In this document: positions 35,563 to 44,972 of the stretch, in pieces
How the letters are laid out: each line of letters opens with the position of its first letter
How positions within the stretch are numbered: the stretch's first letter is position 1
From: Chitinispirillia bacterium
GTDB lineage: Bacteria > Fibrobacterota > Chitinivibrionia > Chitinivibrionales > Chitinispirillaceae
Direction: 5' to 3'
DNA: 49,671 bases
NCBI GenBank assembly: GCA_009786415.1
Contig: WQTH01000002.1
Coordinates: forward strand, 16,108 to 65,778
Notes under the pieces: model-generated
What the model was told of the DNA's origin: nothing
The model's input: the letters and a program-made list of their open reading frames with translations, nothing else
The model's database searches: none
Translations under genes and position numbers: made by a program

Positions 35563-36762
35563 TTACTCAACCATCCCCACCATATCAAACATTGGCAGAT
35601 ACATCGCAATCAATATGCCGCCAATAACCACGCCCAGCACGCAAATCATTATAGGCTCGATAACGGAAGTAAGCGCCTCCACCGCCGCGTCAACCTCCTC
35701 CTGATAGAACTCCGAGACCTTCTTGAGCATTCCCGACAGGTCACCCGTTTTCTCGCCGACCGAGATCATGTGTATGACCATGGGCGGGAACACGCCCGTT
35801 TCCGAAAGCGGCTCGGCTATGGACAAACCGCCCTGAATCTTCTCAAGCGTGCGCATTATGCCTATCTCCAGCACCTTGTTGCCCGCAGTCTTTGCGGTAA
35901 TATTGAGCGCTTCCAAAATAGATACACCGCTTGACAGCAGCGTAGAGAGCGTCTGCGAGAAGCGGCTGACCGAGCTTTTGCGCTCAAGGTCGCCGAACAC
36001 CGGCAGTTTCAGTTTTATCCTGTCTACGTGTATGCGCCCCTTCTCAGTCTTGTAGTACTGCAAAAAAGCGACAAGCCCGCCCGCCGTAGCGCCGAGAATG
36101 GCCCACCACCACGCCATAAGGAAGTTGGAGAGGTTCATGACGATCTGCGTGGGCAGAGGCAGTTCGCCGCCCATATCCACGAACATCTGCGCGAACGTTG
36201 GCACCACAAAGCCGAGCATGGCTACCACCGCGCCTATAGCTACTACAAGAACAATTATCGGGTAGGTCATGGCGCCCTTGATCTTGCGGCGCAACGCCTC
36301 CGCCTTCTCCTGATATTCGGCGAGGCGGTTGAGCACGCCGTCGAGGTTGCCGGACTGCTCGCCCGCCGCGACCATGTTGCAGTAAAGCGTGTTGAACGCC
36401 TTGGGGAACTTCGCCATGGCGTCGGCGAGGTTGTTACCGCCCTGAATGTCGGCGCTAACCTGCTTAATCGCCCTGGCCAGCTCCTTGTTTTCGGTCTGCG
36501 CGCCGAGGATGTCTAAGCACTGGACGAGCGGCAGGCCGGCGCTTACCATCGCGGCGAACTGCCGGGTGAAGCGCGAGACATCCTGAAGCTTGATCCCAAC
36601 GGGCATTGATGGGAGGGCCAGGCTGACCGCAGCCTTCTTGACGGTCATGGGGCGTATCCGCTTTTTGCGCAGCTGGACAGTCGCGTCTTCTTTGGAGGCG
36701 GCTTCTATTACGCCTTTGACCTGTTTGCCTTCGCTTACGCCTACGTAGTCGAATTTTGCCAT
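35563..36762 (-). CDS. pilC: Type IV pilus inner-membrane platform protein PilC / GspF family
   Basis: RFTRQFAAMVSAGLPLVQCLDIL, LYCNMVAAGEQSGNLDGVLNRLAEY, PPMVIHMISVGEKTGDLSGMLKKVSEFYQEEVDAAVEALTSVIEPIMI; three TM segments. Confidence 0.94.
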   Translation of the reverse strand: MAKFDYVGVSEGKQVKGVIEAASKEDATVQLRKKRIRPMTVKKAAVSLALPSMPVGIKLQDVSRFTRQFAAMVSAGLPLVQCLDILGAQTENKELARAIKQVSADIQGGNNLADAMAKFPKAFNTLYCNMVAAGEQSGNLDGVLNRLAEYQEKAEALRRKIKGAMTYPIIVLVVAIGAVVAMLGFVVPTFAQMFVDMGGELPLPTQIVMNLSNFLMAWWWAILGATAGGLVAFLQYYKTEKGRIHVDRIKLKLPVFGDLERKSSVSRFSQTLSTLLSSGVSILEALNITAKTAGNKVLEIGIMRTLEKIQGGLSIAEPLSETGVFPPMVIHMISVGEKTGDLSGMLKKVSEFYQEEVDAAVEALTSVIEPIMICVLGVVIGGILIAMYLPMFDMVGMVE

Positions 36763-36831
36763 TTGTTAATTATCTCCTGATAAAAAAATCAAAATCTTTA
36801 AAGTCAAAGTTAAAACCAGCGTCAATGCATA

Positions 36832-37890
36832 TTATGGATCGCCTATTAATTTTTTCAGGCTTTCCGGCTCCGGGCTTCGGCTGAAGGCGTCTTTTTTGCT
36901 TATCAGGCGCCTTTGAAACAGCATTGCCAGCTGGCTGTTCATTGTTTGCATACCCTGCTGCTGGCTTATTTCTATTATGCCCTGCAGCTGGTGTATCTTA
37001 TCTTCGCGTATCATTGAGCGTACGGCCATTGTGGCTGTCATTATCTCGCAGGCCATTACGCGGCCTCCGCCTACGCGGGGGATCAGGGCCTGGCTTATTA
37101 TGCCTTCCAACACCATCGACAGCTGGGTGCGCACCGTCTCCTTCATTTCGGCGGGGAAGACATCTATTATTCGGTTGATTGTCTGGGCCGCCGAGTTTGT
37201 GTGCAGGGTCGCCAGCGTTAAGTGGCCGGTTTCGGCTATGCTCAGGGCCGCCTGAATCGTTTCGAGGTCGCGCATCTCACCAACCAGAACTACGTCGGGG
37301 TCCTGACGCAGGGCTACCCGCAGGGCCGCAGCGAAACTTTTGGTGTCCTGATGCACCTCGCGCTGGTTTACTATGCACTTCTTGTGGGCGTGCAGGAACT
37401 CTATGGGGTCCTCTACCGTAAGTATGTGCCCCTCGCGCTCGCTGTTTATCTTGTCTACCATCGAGGCCAGCGTCGTGCTCTTGCCGCTGCCGGTCGGGCC
37501 TGTTACCAATACCAGACCGTTGGGGCGCTCCGTAAGCGCTTTTATAACAGGCGGCAGCCCCAGCTCCTCTATGGGCTTTATGGTCTGCGGAATCTGACGT
37601 ATCGCCGCAGTACAGCAACCCCGCTGCAAGAATACGTTTACGCGGAAACGCGCCAGATTCTGAACGCCTATCGCAAAGTCAACCTCCTTGTTCTGCTCAA
37701 AGGACTTGCGCTGCGCCTCGCTCATAATGGTATACGAGAGCTTGAGCACCTCGTCGGCCGCCAGCTTCTCGGGGCTGAACGGCACCAGCCGCCCGTCTAC
37801 CCGGTAAAGCGGCGCCGAATTGTACGTAAGGTGCAGGTCAGAGGCCCGCATATCAACCATCTTCTTCAACAGCTCGTGAATGTTTACCAT
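36832..37890 (-). CDS. pilT: Type IV pilus retraction ATPase PilT
   Basis: MRASDLHLTYNSAPLYRVDG, Walker A TGPTGSGKSTTLASMVD, GEMRDLETIQAALSIAETGHLTLATLHTNSAAQTINRIIDVFP. Confidence 0.95.
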   Translation of the reverse strand: MVNIHELLKKMVDMRASDLHLTYNSAPLYRVDGRLVPFSPEKLAADEVLKLSYTIMSEAQRKSFEQNKEVDFAIGVQNLARFRVNVFLQRGCCTAAIRQIPQTIKPIEELGLPPVIKALTERPNGLVLVTGPTGSGKSTTLASMVDKINSEREGHILTVEDPIEFLHAHKKCIVNQREVHQDTKSFAAALRVALRQDPDVVLVGEMRDLETIQAALSIAETGHLTLATLHTNSAAQTINRIIDVFPAEMKETVRTQLSMVLEGIISQALIPRVGGGRVMACEIMTATMAVRSMIREDKIHQLQGIIEISQQQGMQTMNSQLAMLFQRRLISKKDAFSRSPEPESLKKLIGDP

Positions 37891-37932
37891 GTTTCATCCT
37901 CGCAGATAGACTTTTTTTCGTTAAATTGTGCA

Positions 37933-37999
37933 AGTTTGGAGTTTGGGGTTTGGAGTTTGGAGTTTTTACGCCGCACTTAACCCCTGAACTGCAAACTAA
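37933..37999. repeat. GTTTGGA-type heptad element between pilB stop and pilT start
   Basis: agtttggagtttggggtttggagtttggagttttt ... ctgaactgcaaactaag; the inverted arm overlaps the pilB stop codon. Confidence 0.8.
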
Positions 38000-39687
38000 G
38001 ACGTCGCTCCCAACACTTCCTCCACTGTCGTCATCCCCGCCCTCAGCTTTTCCAGCCCCGCCATCCTCAAACTGACCATCCCCTCCTCAATCGCCGCCTT
38101 CTTTATCAGGTAGGGCGGTTTCTTGTCCATCACCATCTCCTGAATATTGGCGGTGATCGGCAGGACCTCGTAGAGCCCGGCGCGGCCCTTGAATCCGGTG
38201 CCGCTGCATATGTGGCAGCCGGCCCCTTTATAGAAAGTAATATTTTTCAGCTCATCAGGTGTAAGTTTTAAAAATTGTATGTGCTCGTTGTCCCTGGGGT
38301 CCGTCTTCTCCTTGCAATCCGGGCAGATCAGGCGTATGAGCCGCTGGGCTATTATCAGCCGCACCGCCGAGGCGCACAGGAAGACGTCTATCCCCATATC
38401 CGTCAGGCGCGTGAGGGTGGAGGCCGAGTCGTTGGTGTGCAGCGTACTTAGCACCAGATGCCCCGTCAGCGCGGCCTTCACGGCGATTTCGGCCGTCTCC
38501 AGGTCGCGTATCTCGCCCACCATTATGATGTCAGGGTCCTGCCGCAAAAACGACCGCAGCGCCGAGGCGAAGGTCAGCCCTATGCCGGGATGCACGTTTA
38601 TCTGGTTGATTCCGTCTATGTTGTACTCCACCGGGTCCTCGGCGGTCATGATGTTCACGTCGGGCTTGTTGAGCGCCGAAAGCGCCGAGTAGAGCGTCGT
38701 GCTCTTGCCGCTCCCCGTCGGCCCGGTCACCAATATCATCCCGTATGGGGCCAGAAGCGCCTCGTTTATGTGCGACAGCGCCTTGGGCTGTATGCCGAAC
38801 TTGCCCATGTCGAGCATAAGGTTAGATGAGTCGAGTATGCGCATCACCACCTTCTCGCCGAAGATGGTGGGGGTCGTGGAGACGCGCAGGTCCACCACGC
38901 GGCTGCCGGCCTTTATCTTCACGCGGCCATCCTGCGGCAGCCGCCGCTCCGAAATGTCGAGCTCCGCCATGATCTTTATGCGCGACGTAACAGACGTGCG
39001 CAGACGGTAGGGCAGGGGAGGCATCTCTATCAGCATACCGTCTATCCGGTAGCGCACGCGCAGGATATTCTGGTAGCACTCTATGTGTATGTCGCTGGCG
39101 TTTTTGCGCACCGCCTCCGTTATCAGGTGGTTCACAAGCTTCACCACCGGCGCGTCCGACAGGCCGCCCGCGAGGTCCTCCGGCTCGTTTTCGCGCTCGC
39201 CGGTCATAACCTCCAAACCGTCGGACGACACCTCCCTGAGGATGTTGTCCATGCCGCTGTCGGCCTGGTAGTTGATGTTTATGGCTTCCTGAATCTCCTT
39301 GGCCGAGACCAGAATGGGCTTTATAGTACACCCCGTAAGGAACTTTATGGCGTCGAGCATGAATATGTTCTTGGGGTCGCTTATGGCCACCGTCAGCATC
39401 CGGTTGGTCTTGTTGATGGGGATGATCGTGTACCGCTGGGCTATGTCGAACGGCACGAGGTCAACCACGTACGGGTCGAACTCCATCTCCCGCAGCGTGA
39501 GCTTGCCCACGTTTATCTGCTTGGCCAAAAAGTGCGTTATCACCTCTTCGTCTGAAATGGCGCCCGTGGCTATGAGAGCCTCGCCGAGCATAACCCCGCG
39601 GACAGTCTGGTACTTGAGCCCGTCAAGCAGCTGACCTTTGGTGATTATTCCATTCTCAACGAGGATCTCTCCGAGCTTTTTGGACAT
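37996..39687 (-). CDS. pilB: Type IV pilus assembly ATPase PilB / GspE family
   Basis: MshEN-like N-terminus, ASDIHIECYQNILRVRYRIDG, TGPTGSGKSTTLYSALSAL, VGEIRDLETAEIAVKAALTGHLVLSTLHTNDSASTLTRL, four-Cys zinc motif (CPDC...CHIC). Confidence 0.95.
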   Translation of the reverse strand: MSKKLGEILVENGIITKGQLLDGLKYQTVRGVMLGEALIATGAISDEEVITHFLAKQINVGKLTLREMEFDPYVVDLVPFDIAQRYTIIPINKTNRMLTVAISDPKNIFMLDAIKFLTGCTIKPILVSAKEIQEAININYQADSGMDNILREVSSDGLEVMTGERENEPEDLAGGLSDAPVVKLVNHLITEAVRKNASDIHIECYQNILRVRYRIDGMLIEMPPLPYRLRTSVTSRIKIMAELDISERRLPQDGRVKIKAGSRVVDLRVSTTPTIFGEKVVMRILDSSNLMLDMGKFGIQPKALSHINEALLAPYGMILVTGPTGSGKSTTLYSALSALNKPDVNIMTAEDPVEYNIDGINQINVHPGIGLTFASALRSFLRQDPDIIMVGEIRDLETAEIAVKAALTGHLVLSTLHTNDSASTLTRLTDMGIDVFLCASAVRLIIAQRLIRLICPDCKEKTDPRDNEHIQFLKLTPDELKNITFYKGAGCHICSGTGFKGRAGLYEVLPITANIQEMVMDKKPPYLIKKAAIEEGMVSLRMAGLEKLRAGMTTVEEVLGATS

Positions 39688-39810
39688 TTGGACGCGACCG
39701 GCCCCTTCAATTAGCGCTGTGGCGCGATATAATCAATATAATTATAGTATTAATGATTATTATAGGATTATTGGCGGCCAAAATCAATACGGGGCAAAAA
39801 GTTTTGAATT

Positions 39811-40458
39811 TTATTTCCCAATAAGCCGCAGCCCGCCGCTTCTTTTGCGAAAGTCATAGCTGAATTCACCGTTGCTTCCCGCAGCCCCGCAAATTATATT
39901 CCGCCCCGCCGGGATCGAACAGGGGGCGGCTACGGCCACTATCCGTGGGCGGAAACGCTCCCGTATAGCCCAAATTGCCGAATCGCCCGCAGCGGGGACA
40001 ATCACCATATCCAGCTTCTCCCTGAACGGCGACTCCCTGCCGCCGGCAGCGGAACCGAATATCAGCGAATCGCATATAAGCACAGACGCCCTGCTGAACG
40101 TCAGCAGCGCCGCGCCCGTGCTGTCGGCAAATGGACGGACAAACCGCCACTTCGCCGCCCCGTAAGTGTCCGATAACGGCGCCGCGCTGTCCGCCGGAAG
40201 CGCCCCGTCCACCCGCATCGACCACAGAACAAGCGTGTCGCGCCCCAGTTTCTCCGACAGGACGCTGACCGCGTACCCCCCGGCGTCCCCCGATACCCGC
40301 AGCAGCCACCTCTCCGCAAACGGGTTCTCGCCGGTAGTGATGTACAGGGTCGCGACCCACAGGGCCGCAGTAACGATGAATACGCGCACCATCCGCCTGA
40401 AATTGAACTTGCGGACGCCCGATTCCATATACGCGCGCCGGCGCAGCGCGGGTTCCAT
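39811..40458 (-). CDS. Hypothetical membrane-anchored protein
   Basis: Single TM (MVRVFIVTAALWVATLYITTG) then ~160 aa periplasmic/extracellular region; no firm family assignment. Confidence 0.6.
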   Translation of the reverse strand: MEPALRRRAYMESGVRKFNFRRMVRVFIVTAALWVATLYITTGENPFAERWLLRVSGDAGGYAVSVLSEKLGRDTLVLWSMRVDGALPADSAAPLSDTYGAAKWRFVRPFADSTGAALLTFSRASVLICDSLIFGSAAGGRESPFREKLDMVIVPAAGDSAIWAIRERFRPRIVAVAAPCSIPAGRNIICGAAGSNGEFSYDFRKRSGGLRLIGK

Positions 40459-40572
40459 ATCCCGGTAATTGATAATTAACTCCTGATAGATTTGCATTTT
40501 ATATGCTGATATATATATATTCATATAATATACAATAATCACGGCACGTTTTCATAAAACGGAGAGATTAAT

Positions 40573-41103
40573 ATGAAACGCTTTTTATTCGCATTAACGG
40601 TAGTATCGGCAACGCTGGCCCTGCTCGCGTCTGCCTGCGTCTCCACAGCAAAGCGCCCCGGCACAACCGGCGGCACGGCCGACGACGACCGCGCCGTCCC
40701 CGACCCGCGCACGCAGTACAGCCCATCCGCAGGACGCACGTTCTTAGACACCCTCAACCAGGGCAAAGAGGTAGCCCTCTCACCCGAAGACCTGCCGGTT
40801 CTGGAGGAGGTGGCCACGGTAAACCTCACCGCAACGCCGGGCGCCGCCGCCGCAGGAGGCGCGGCAGACCCGCAAACCCCGCCGCGCTACCGCATACAAA
40901 TACTGGCCTCAAGCCAGATAGATATGGTCAGACAGGCAAAACTCAACGCCGAAGCCGCAGTAGACCTGCCGGTGTTCATGGTCTCAGAACAGGCGCTCTA
41001 CAAACTGTACATCGGAAACTTTAAAACTAAGCAGGAGGCGGAAGCCGTACTGCCGGAAATAAAGAAAAAAGGGTACAAAGACGCTTGGATCGTCAGCAAA
41101 TAA
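40573..41103 (+). CDS. SPOR-domain lipoprotein
   Basis: Lipobox-like LLASAC; C-terminal SPOR pattern RYRIQILASSQIDMVRQAKLNAE...LYKLYIGNFKTKQEAEAVLPEIKKKGYKDAWIV. Confidence 0.85.
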   Translation: MKRFLFALTVVSATLALLASACVSTAKRPGTTGGTADDDRAVPDPRTQYSPSAGRTFLDTLNQGKEVALSPEDLPVLEEVATVNLTATPGAAAAGGAADPQTPPRYRIQILASSQIDMVRQAKLNAEAAVDLPVFMVSEQALYKLYIGNFKTKQEAEAVLPEIKKKGYKDAWIVSK

Positions 41104-41259
41104 TGACGCTTACGACCCTGGCGCCTTGATTTTTTTTCGAAATAATACTAAAATAATAGTGATGTATTTATGCAATTATGCCGATAAGATGAAAGATAGT
41201 GTTTAATTTTTGTTGATTACTAACTATTTTTTGTCATAAAACTTTGGTGGGAGGGATTT

Positions 41260-44200
41260 ATGAAAGCTGGAGCGTTTTACGGTAGCGGTTGGGTTAGGGT
41301 GGTTTTTATTATGGTTGTTTGTTTGGGGGTTATGGCTTGGGGAGAACCTATTGAGCCTGATGATGAACCGCTTCAACATGAAATCACAATTGATAGTCTG
41401 CCCGCCAGCAAAGAGGTGAGCGCTACGTACGGCGATGTGCCTATTACAAAATATAAAGCGAAAAGTTCTACCGATGGCACGATCACCTATTCCAGCAGTG
41501 ATACGGCTGCGGCGAATGTAGGCGCAGACGGCACTGTGACGATAAAGGCGGCTGCCGATAATGTTACCATCACCGCGAAGGCGTCCGGGGGGGATAAAAT
41601 TGACGCGACCGCAAATTATACGATTAACATTGCCAAAAGGCCAGTCACCATTGTTGCAAACACCTCCTTTCGTGCGAAGAACAAGGAATACGACGGGAAA
41701 GTGGATGCAGAGATTGAAGGAACCCCGACTTTTATGAACAGACTTACTACCGACGCATCATCATCATTGACGTTAGTTCCGGGTACGGCCGAGTTTTCGG
41801 ACAAGAGAGTCGGTAGCGGCAAAACGGTCAAGCTCACAAACTACAGCCTCGGCGGCGCTAACGCTGATAACTATACCCTGAAGCAACCGTTGGATGTGTT
41901 CACTTTTACCGCTAATATTACGGCTAAAGAAGTTTTTATAGACAGCGTCGCCCACACAAAGGAGTATGACAGCACAACAACCGTACGCGGCCCGAACGCC
42001 GAAGGCGGCCTTAAAATCGACGATATTTATTATCGTAGATATGTTTTGCCCGGCGATAACGCCGAAATTACCGGATTTACGGCGGCGTATACCCGTTTAA
42101 CCGTCGGCGCCGACAGAATGAACCTTTCCGCCGTAACGTTTGTAGGGTCGGACGCGGGCAATTACAAGTTTAATACGTCGTGGCCTAATATTAAAGTCGT
42201 CGCGCTCGAACCGGGCGGCCCCGTTGGCATTACCAAAGCCTCCGGCATGACATTTGAGCAGCCAGACATTATCCTTGTTGCCCAGCGGGACGGTAACCCT
42301 AAGACGTTCAACCTTAACAATATCGTCCTCAGGGCGCCTGTAGGCGTTGTGGGCGCGCGCAGTTACTCGCTGGGCGAATTGTCCAACGAGCGCGGTATTT
42401 TGGCCCCGGGCAACCCTCCCACGCTTAACGGGTCAACCCTGACCTACAGGGGCGGTGAGAAACCGGAAGAGGAAGGCAGTGCGACGCTGGACGTTAATAT
42501 TATTACCGATAATTACAAGAATGCCGTCGTAACGCTCACATTTCAGGCGACGGATAAGATGCCGTTTACCAACCCCGAAACGGATATCATATTCAACCCC
42601 GCCTCTGTGGTCTACAACGGCAGCCCGCAGACTATTACCGCGGCGCGGGTAGGCACCGGGTACAGTACCGGCGGAACGTTCAGGTTTACATATTCGGTAG
42701 ACGGCGCCTCGCCGTCGGATACCCTGCCGAAGTTTTTGGACCCCGGCGAGTACAGAGTGACCGCGTATGTGGAAAACGACATCTACAAGGGCCAAAAGAC
42801 GGTAACGTATACCGTGCTGGGTATAATGCCCGTACTCGCGAACCTTGCGTATAATATCCCAATCTCAACAAATAACAAAACCTACAACGCCGAAGAAACC
42901 GTGGTTACGGTGGAGTGGAAAGAGGCTTTTCAGGAGGAGGGCGGCACTATTACTGTGCTGTATAATGATGAAGAAAGCGCGCCTTCAGATGCCGGGACAT
43001 ATGCGGTAAAGGCCAGAATTGCCGAGTCGAGGTATTACCGCGCGGCGGAGCTTGCGCTTGGCAATTTTACCATATCCCCCAAGAGCATTACCATTAACAC
43101 CGCCGAAAGCGAAATAGCGGCCAGGCCATACGACGGCACCGCCGATGTGGTGGATATTACCACGGTGGCGTTCAGCGGCCTTGAGGCCGGCCAGACGCTG
43201 TTAATCGATTATGATTATATTCTGACGAACGCCCGTTTAAGCGGCACGGGCGCGGGCAGCGCGGTTACGGCTACGGTTACGCTTGTGCCCATAGGAACGG
43301 CCAAAAACTATACGCTGGTCGGCGCGGGCTTCAGTAAAACCGGGGCGATTACAAGGCAGACGCCGAGGCTGGAACATTTGGAATACACCGTTCCCCGGAA
43401 CCGCCGCGAAACCGGCGCCGCGCAGCGCATAAGCGTTACGACCAAACAGCCGCTTGCGGGGATGGGGGTCATTACCGTTCAGTATATGCAGAGCGGCGTA
43501 CCCGCCGAGCCCATTAAAGAGGGTATATACGACGTGGTGATAAATATCGCCGAAGGCCAAAACTTCGAGGCGGCCAGCGGTATACACCTCAACGAGCCTT
43601 ATATCATACTCGCCCCCGCAAAGAGCATAGACGGCGCAGATGTTACGGTGAACGGAAAGTACACCTACACCGGCTCGCCAATACGCCCGGAAAATCTTGA
43701 AGTCTACACCCGCGACGGCGCCTCGCTGGTCTATAACCTGCACTACACGCTGGATTATGAGCATAACACCGATGCCGGCCCCGCCACTGTTATAGTAATA
43801 GGCCGCGACGAATACAAGGATACGGTCTTTGCAACCTTTATCATCGAGAAGAAGGTCCTGGAACCCGCAGACCTCAAGTTCTCGGCAGCTATACCCTACA
43901 ACGGCTTACCGCAGCCCGTGCCCTTTACGGCCAAAGGGCTGGGTATGGTGATTGCCACATACAACGGCTCCGTATCCGTGCCGGTAGACGTGGGAGCCTA
44001 CGAGGTAGAGGTAATAGCCATTGATGAAGGCGCGAACTTCACCGCCCTCAACGAAGAAATCAAATTGGGTTCCTACACAATAGCCAAAAGAACACCCGCA
44101 ACAAATGACTTCGAGTTCACAATACCCGAAGGCCACCTGTACACCGGCTCGCCGCGCGGTATAGGGCCGGTATCGCTGCCGGGAACCGGCTATGGAGATA

Positions 44201-44733
44201 TCACGGTGCTGTACTCAGGCAAAGAGGAACTGCCGGTGGAAATAGGGATTTACGCGATAACTGTGAACGTGGAGGGCGGGGAAAACTATCAGGCCGTAAG
44301 GGGCGTGCGCCTCGGCAACTACAGAATAACAGACCCCGTAGCGGTAGCCGGCAGCGACAGGCTGATTCCCGGCGCGCCCGGCGATATCGCCATAGTCGCC
44401 CCGAAAAACCTCCTTACGGCGCGGTTTACCGCCGGCCCAAACCCGGTAGCTAAGGGCAGCAAAGCCGTAGAACTCTACTTTGAGGGGGGATTTACAGACG
44501 GCGGTAAATTGACAATCTATGACGCGCTCGGCAATACTGTAACCGAAATCGCCTGCATTGGCGACCGCTCCCGGTCACCGGCAGCCTTTGACGGCGCAAA
44601 ACGCCTCGTAGGCTCGTGGGACCTGACCGACCGCAAAGGCCGCCCGGTAGCCGAGGGGACATACCTCATAAGCGGCGCGGTATCCGTAAACGGCAAGCGG
44701 GAACGCGTCTCTCTGATAATAGGCGTACGCTAA
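41260..44733 (+). CDS. Giant exported MBG/YDG-repeat protein with C-terminal FlgD-Ig/T9SS-like sorting domain
   Basis: Signal peptide; repeated Ig-like units (YDGKVDAEIEGTP..., YNGSPQTI..., TYNAEETVVTVEWKEAF...YNDEESAPSDAGTYAVKARI...); C-terminus AGPNPVAKGS...LTIYDALGNTV...WDLTDRKGRPVAEGTYLISGAVSVNGKRERVSLIIGVR. Confidence 0.9.
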   Translation: MKAGAFYGSGWVRVVFIMVVCLGVMAWGEPIEPDDEPLQHEITIDSLPASKEVSATYGDVPITKYKAKSSTDGTITYSSSDTAAANVGADGTVTIKAAADNVTITAKASGGDKIDATANYTINIAKRPVTIVANTSFRAKNKEYDGKVDAEIEGTPTFMNRLTTDASSSLTLVPGTAEFSDKRVGSGKTVKLTNYSLGGANADNYTLKQPLDVFTFTANITAKEVFIDSVAHTKEYDSTTTVRGPNAEGGLKIDDIYYRRYVLPGDNAEITGFTAAYTRLTVGADRMNLSAVTFVGSDAGNYKFNTSWPNIKVVALEPGGPVGITKASGMTFEQPDIILVAQRDGNPKTFNLNNIVLRAPVGVVGARSYSLGELSNERGILAPGNPPTLNGSTLTYRGGEKPEEEGSATLDVNIITDNYKNAVVTLTFQATDKMPFTNPETDIIFNPASVVYNGSPQTITAARVGTGYSTGGTFRFTYSVDGASPSDTLPKFLDPGEYRVTAYVENDIYKGQKTVTYTVLGIMPVLANLAYNIPISTNNKTYNAEETVVTVEWKEAFQEEGGTITVLYNDEESAPSDAGTYAVKARIAESRYYRAAELALGNFTISPKSITINTAESEIAARPYDGTADVVDITTVAFSGLEAGQTLLIDYDYILTNARLSGTGAGSAVTATVTLVPIGTAKNYTLVGAGFSKTGAITRQTPRLEHLEYTVPRNRRETGAAQRISVTTKQPLAGMGVITVQYMQSGVPAEPIKEGIYDVVINIAEGQNFEAASGIHLNEPYIILAPAKSIDGADVTVNGKYTYTGSPIRPENLEVYTRDGASLVYNLHYTLDYEHNTDAGPATVIVIGRDEYKDTVFATFIIEKKVLEPADLKFSAAIPYNGLPQPVPFTAKGLGMVIATYNGSVSVPVDVGAYEVEVIAIDEGANFTALNEEIKLGSYTIAKRTPATNDFEFTIPEGHLYTGSPRGIGPVSLPGTGYGDITVLYSGKEELPVEIGIYAITVNVEGGENYQAVRGVRLGNYRITDPVAVAGSDRLIPGAPGDIAIVAPKNLLTARFTAGPNPVAKGSKAVELYFEGGFTDGGKLTIYDALGNTVTEIACIGDRSRSPAAFDGAKRLVGSWDLTDRKGRPVAEGTYLISGAVSVNGKRERVSLIIGVR

Positions 44734-44740
44734 AAAACAC

Positions 44741-44772
44741 AGGCGGCGCACCCGCACGGGGGGCGCCGCCTT
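44741..44772 (+). terminator. Hairpin after first MBG-repeat gene
   Basis: AGGCGGCGC...GCGCCGCCT inverted repeat just after the stop codon; U-tract weak. Confidence 0.5.
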
Positions 44773-44836
44773 ACATTACTGCGCATTTCAATAGTACGCC
44801 GCCGGCAAATAATATCCCATATTTTCAATAAAGTTA

Positions 44837-44865
44837 TTGACATGATAACGTAAAAATCGTATATT
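44837..44865 (+). promoter_or_regulatory. Putative sigma70-type promoter of second MBG-repeat gene
   Basis: TTGACA-17 bp-TATATT, about 108 bp upstream of the ATG at 44973. Confidence 0.6.
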
Positions 44866-44972
44866 AATAATATGTACCTGTATAATAAAACGGTTAAAAC
44901 TGCGGGCGCGCAGGCTTAATTGCGTTGAGTGCTGACTATTTTTTTTCTCATAAAACATTTTTAGGAGGGATT

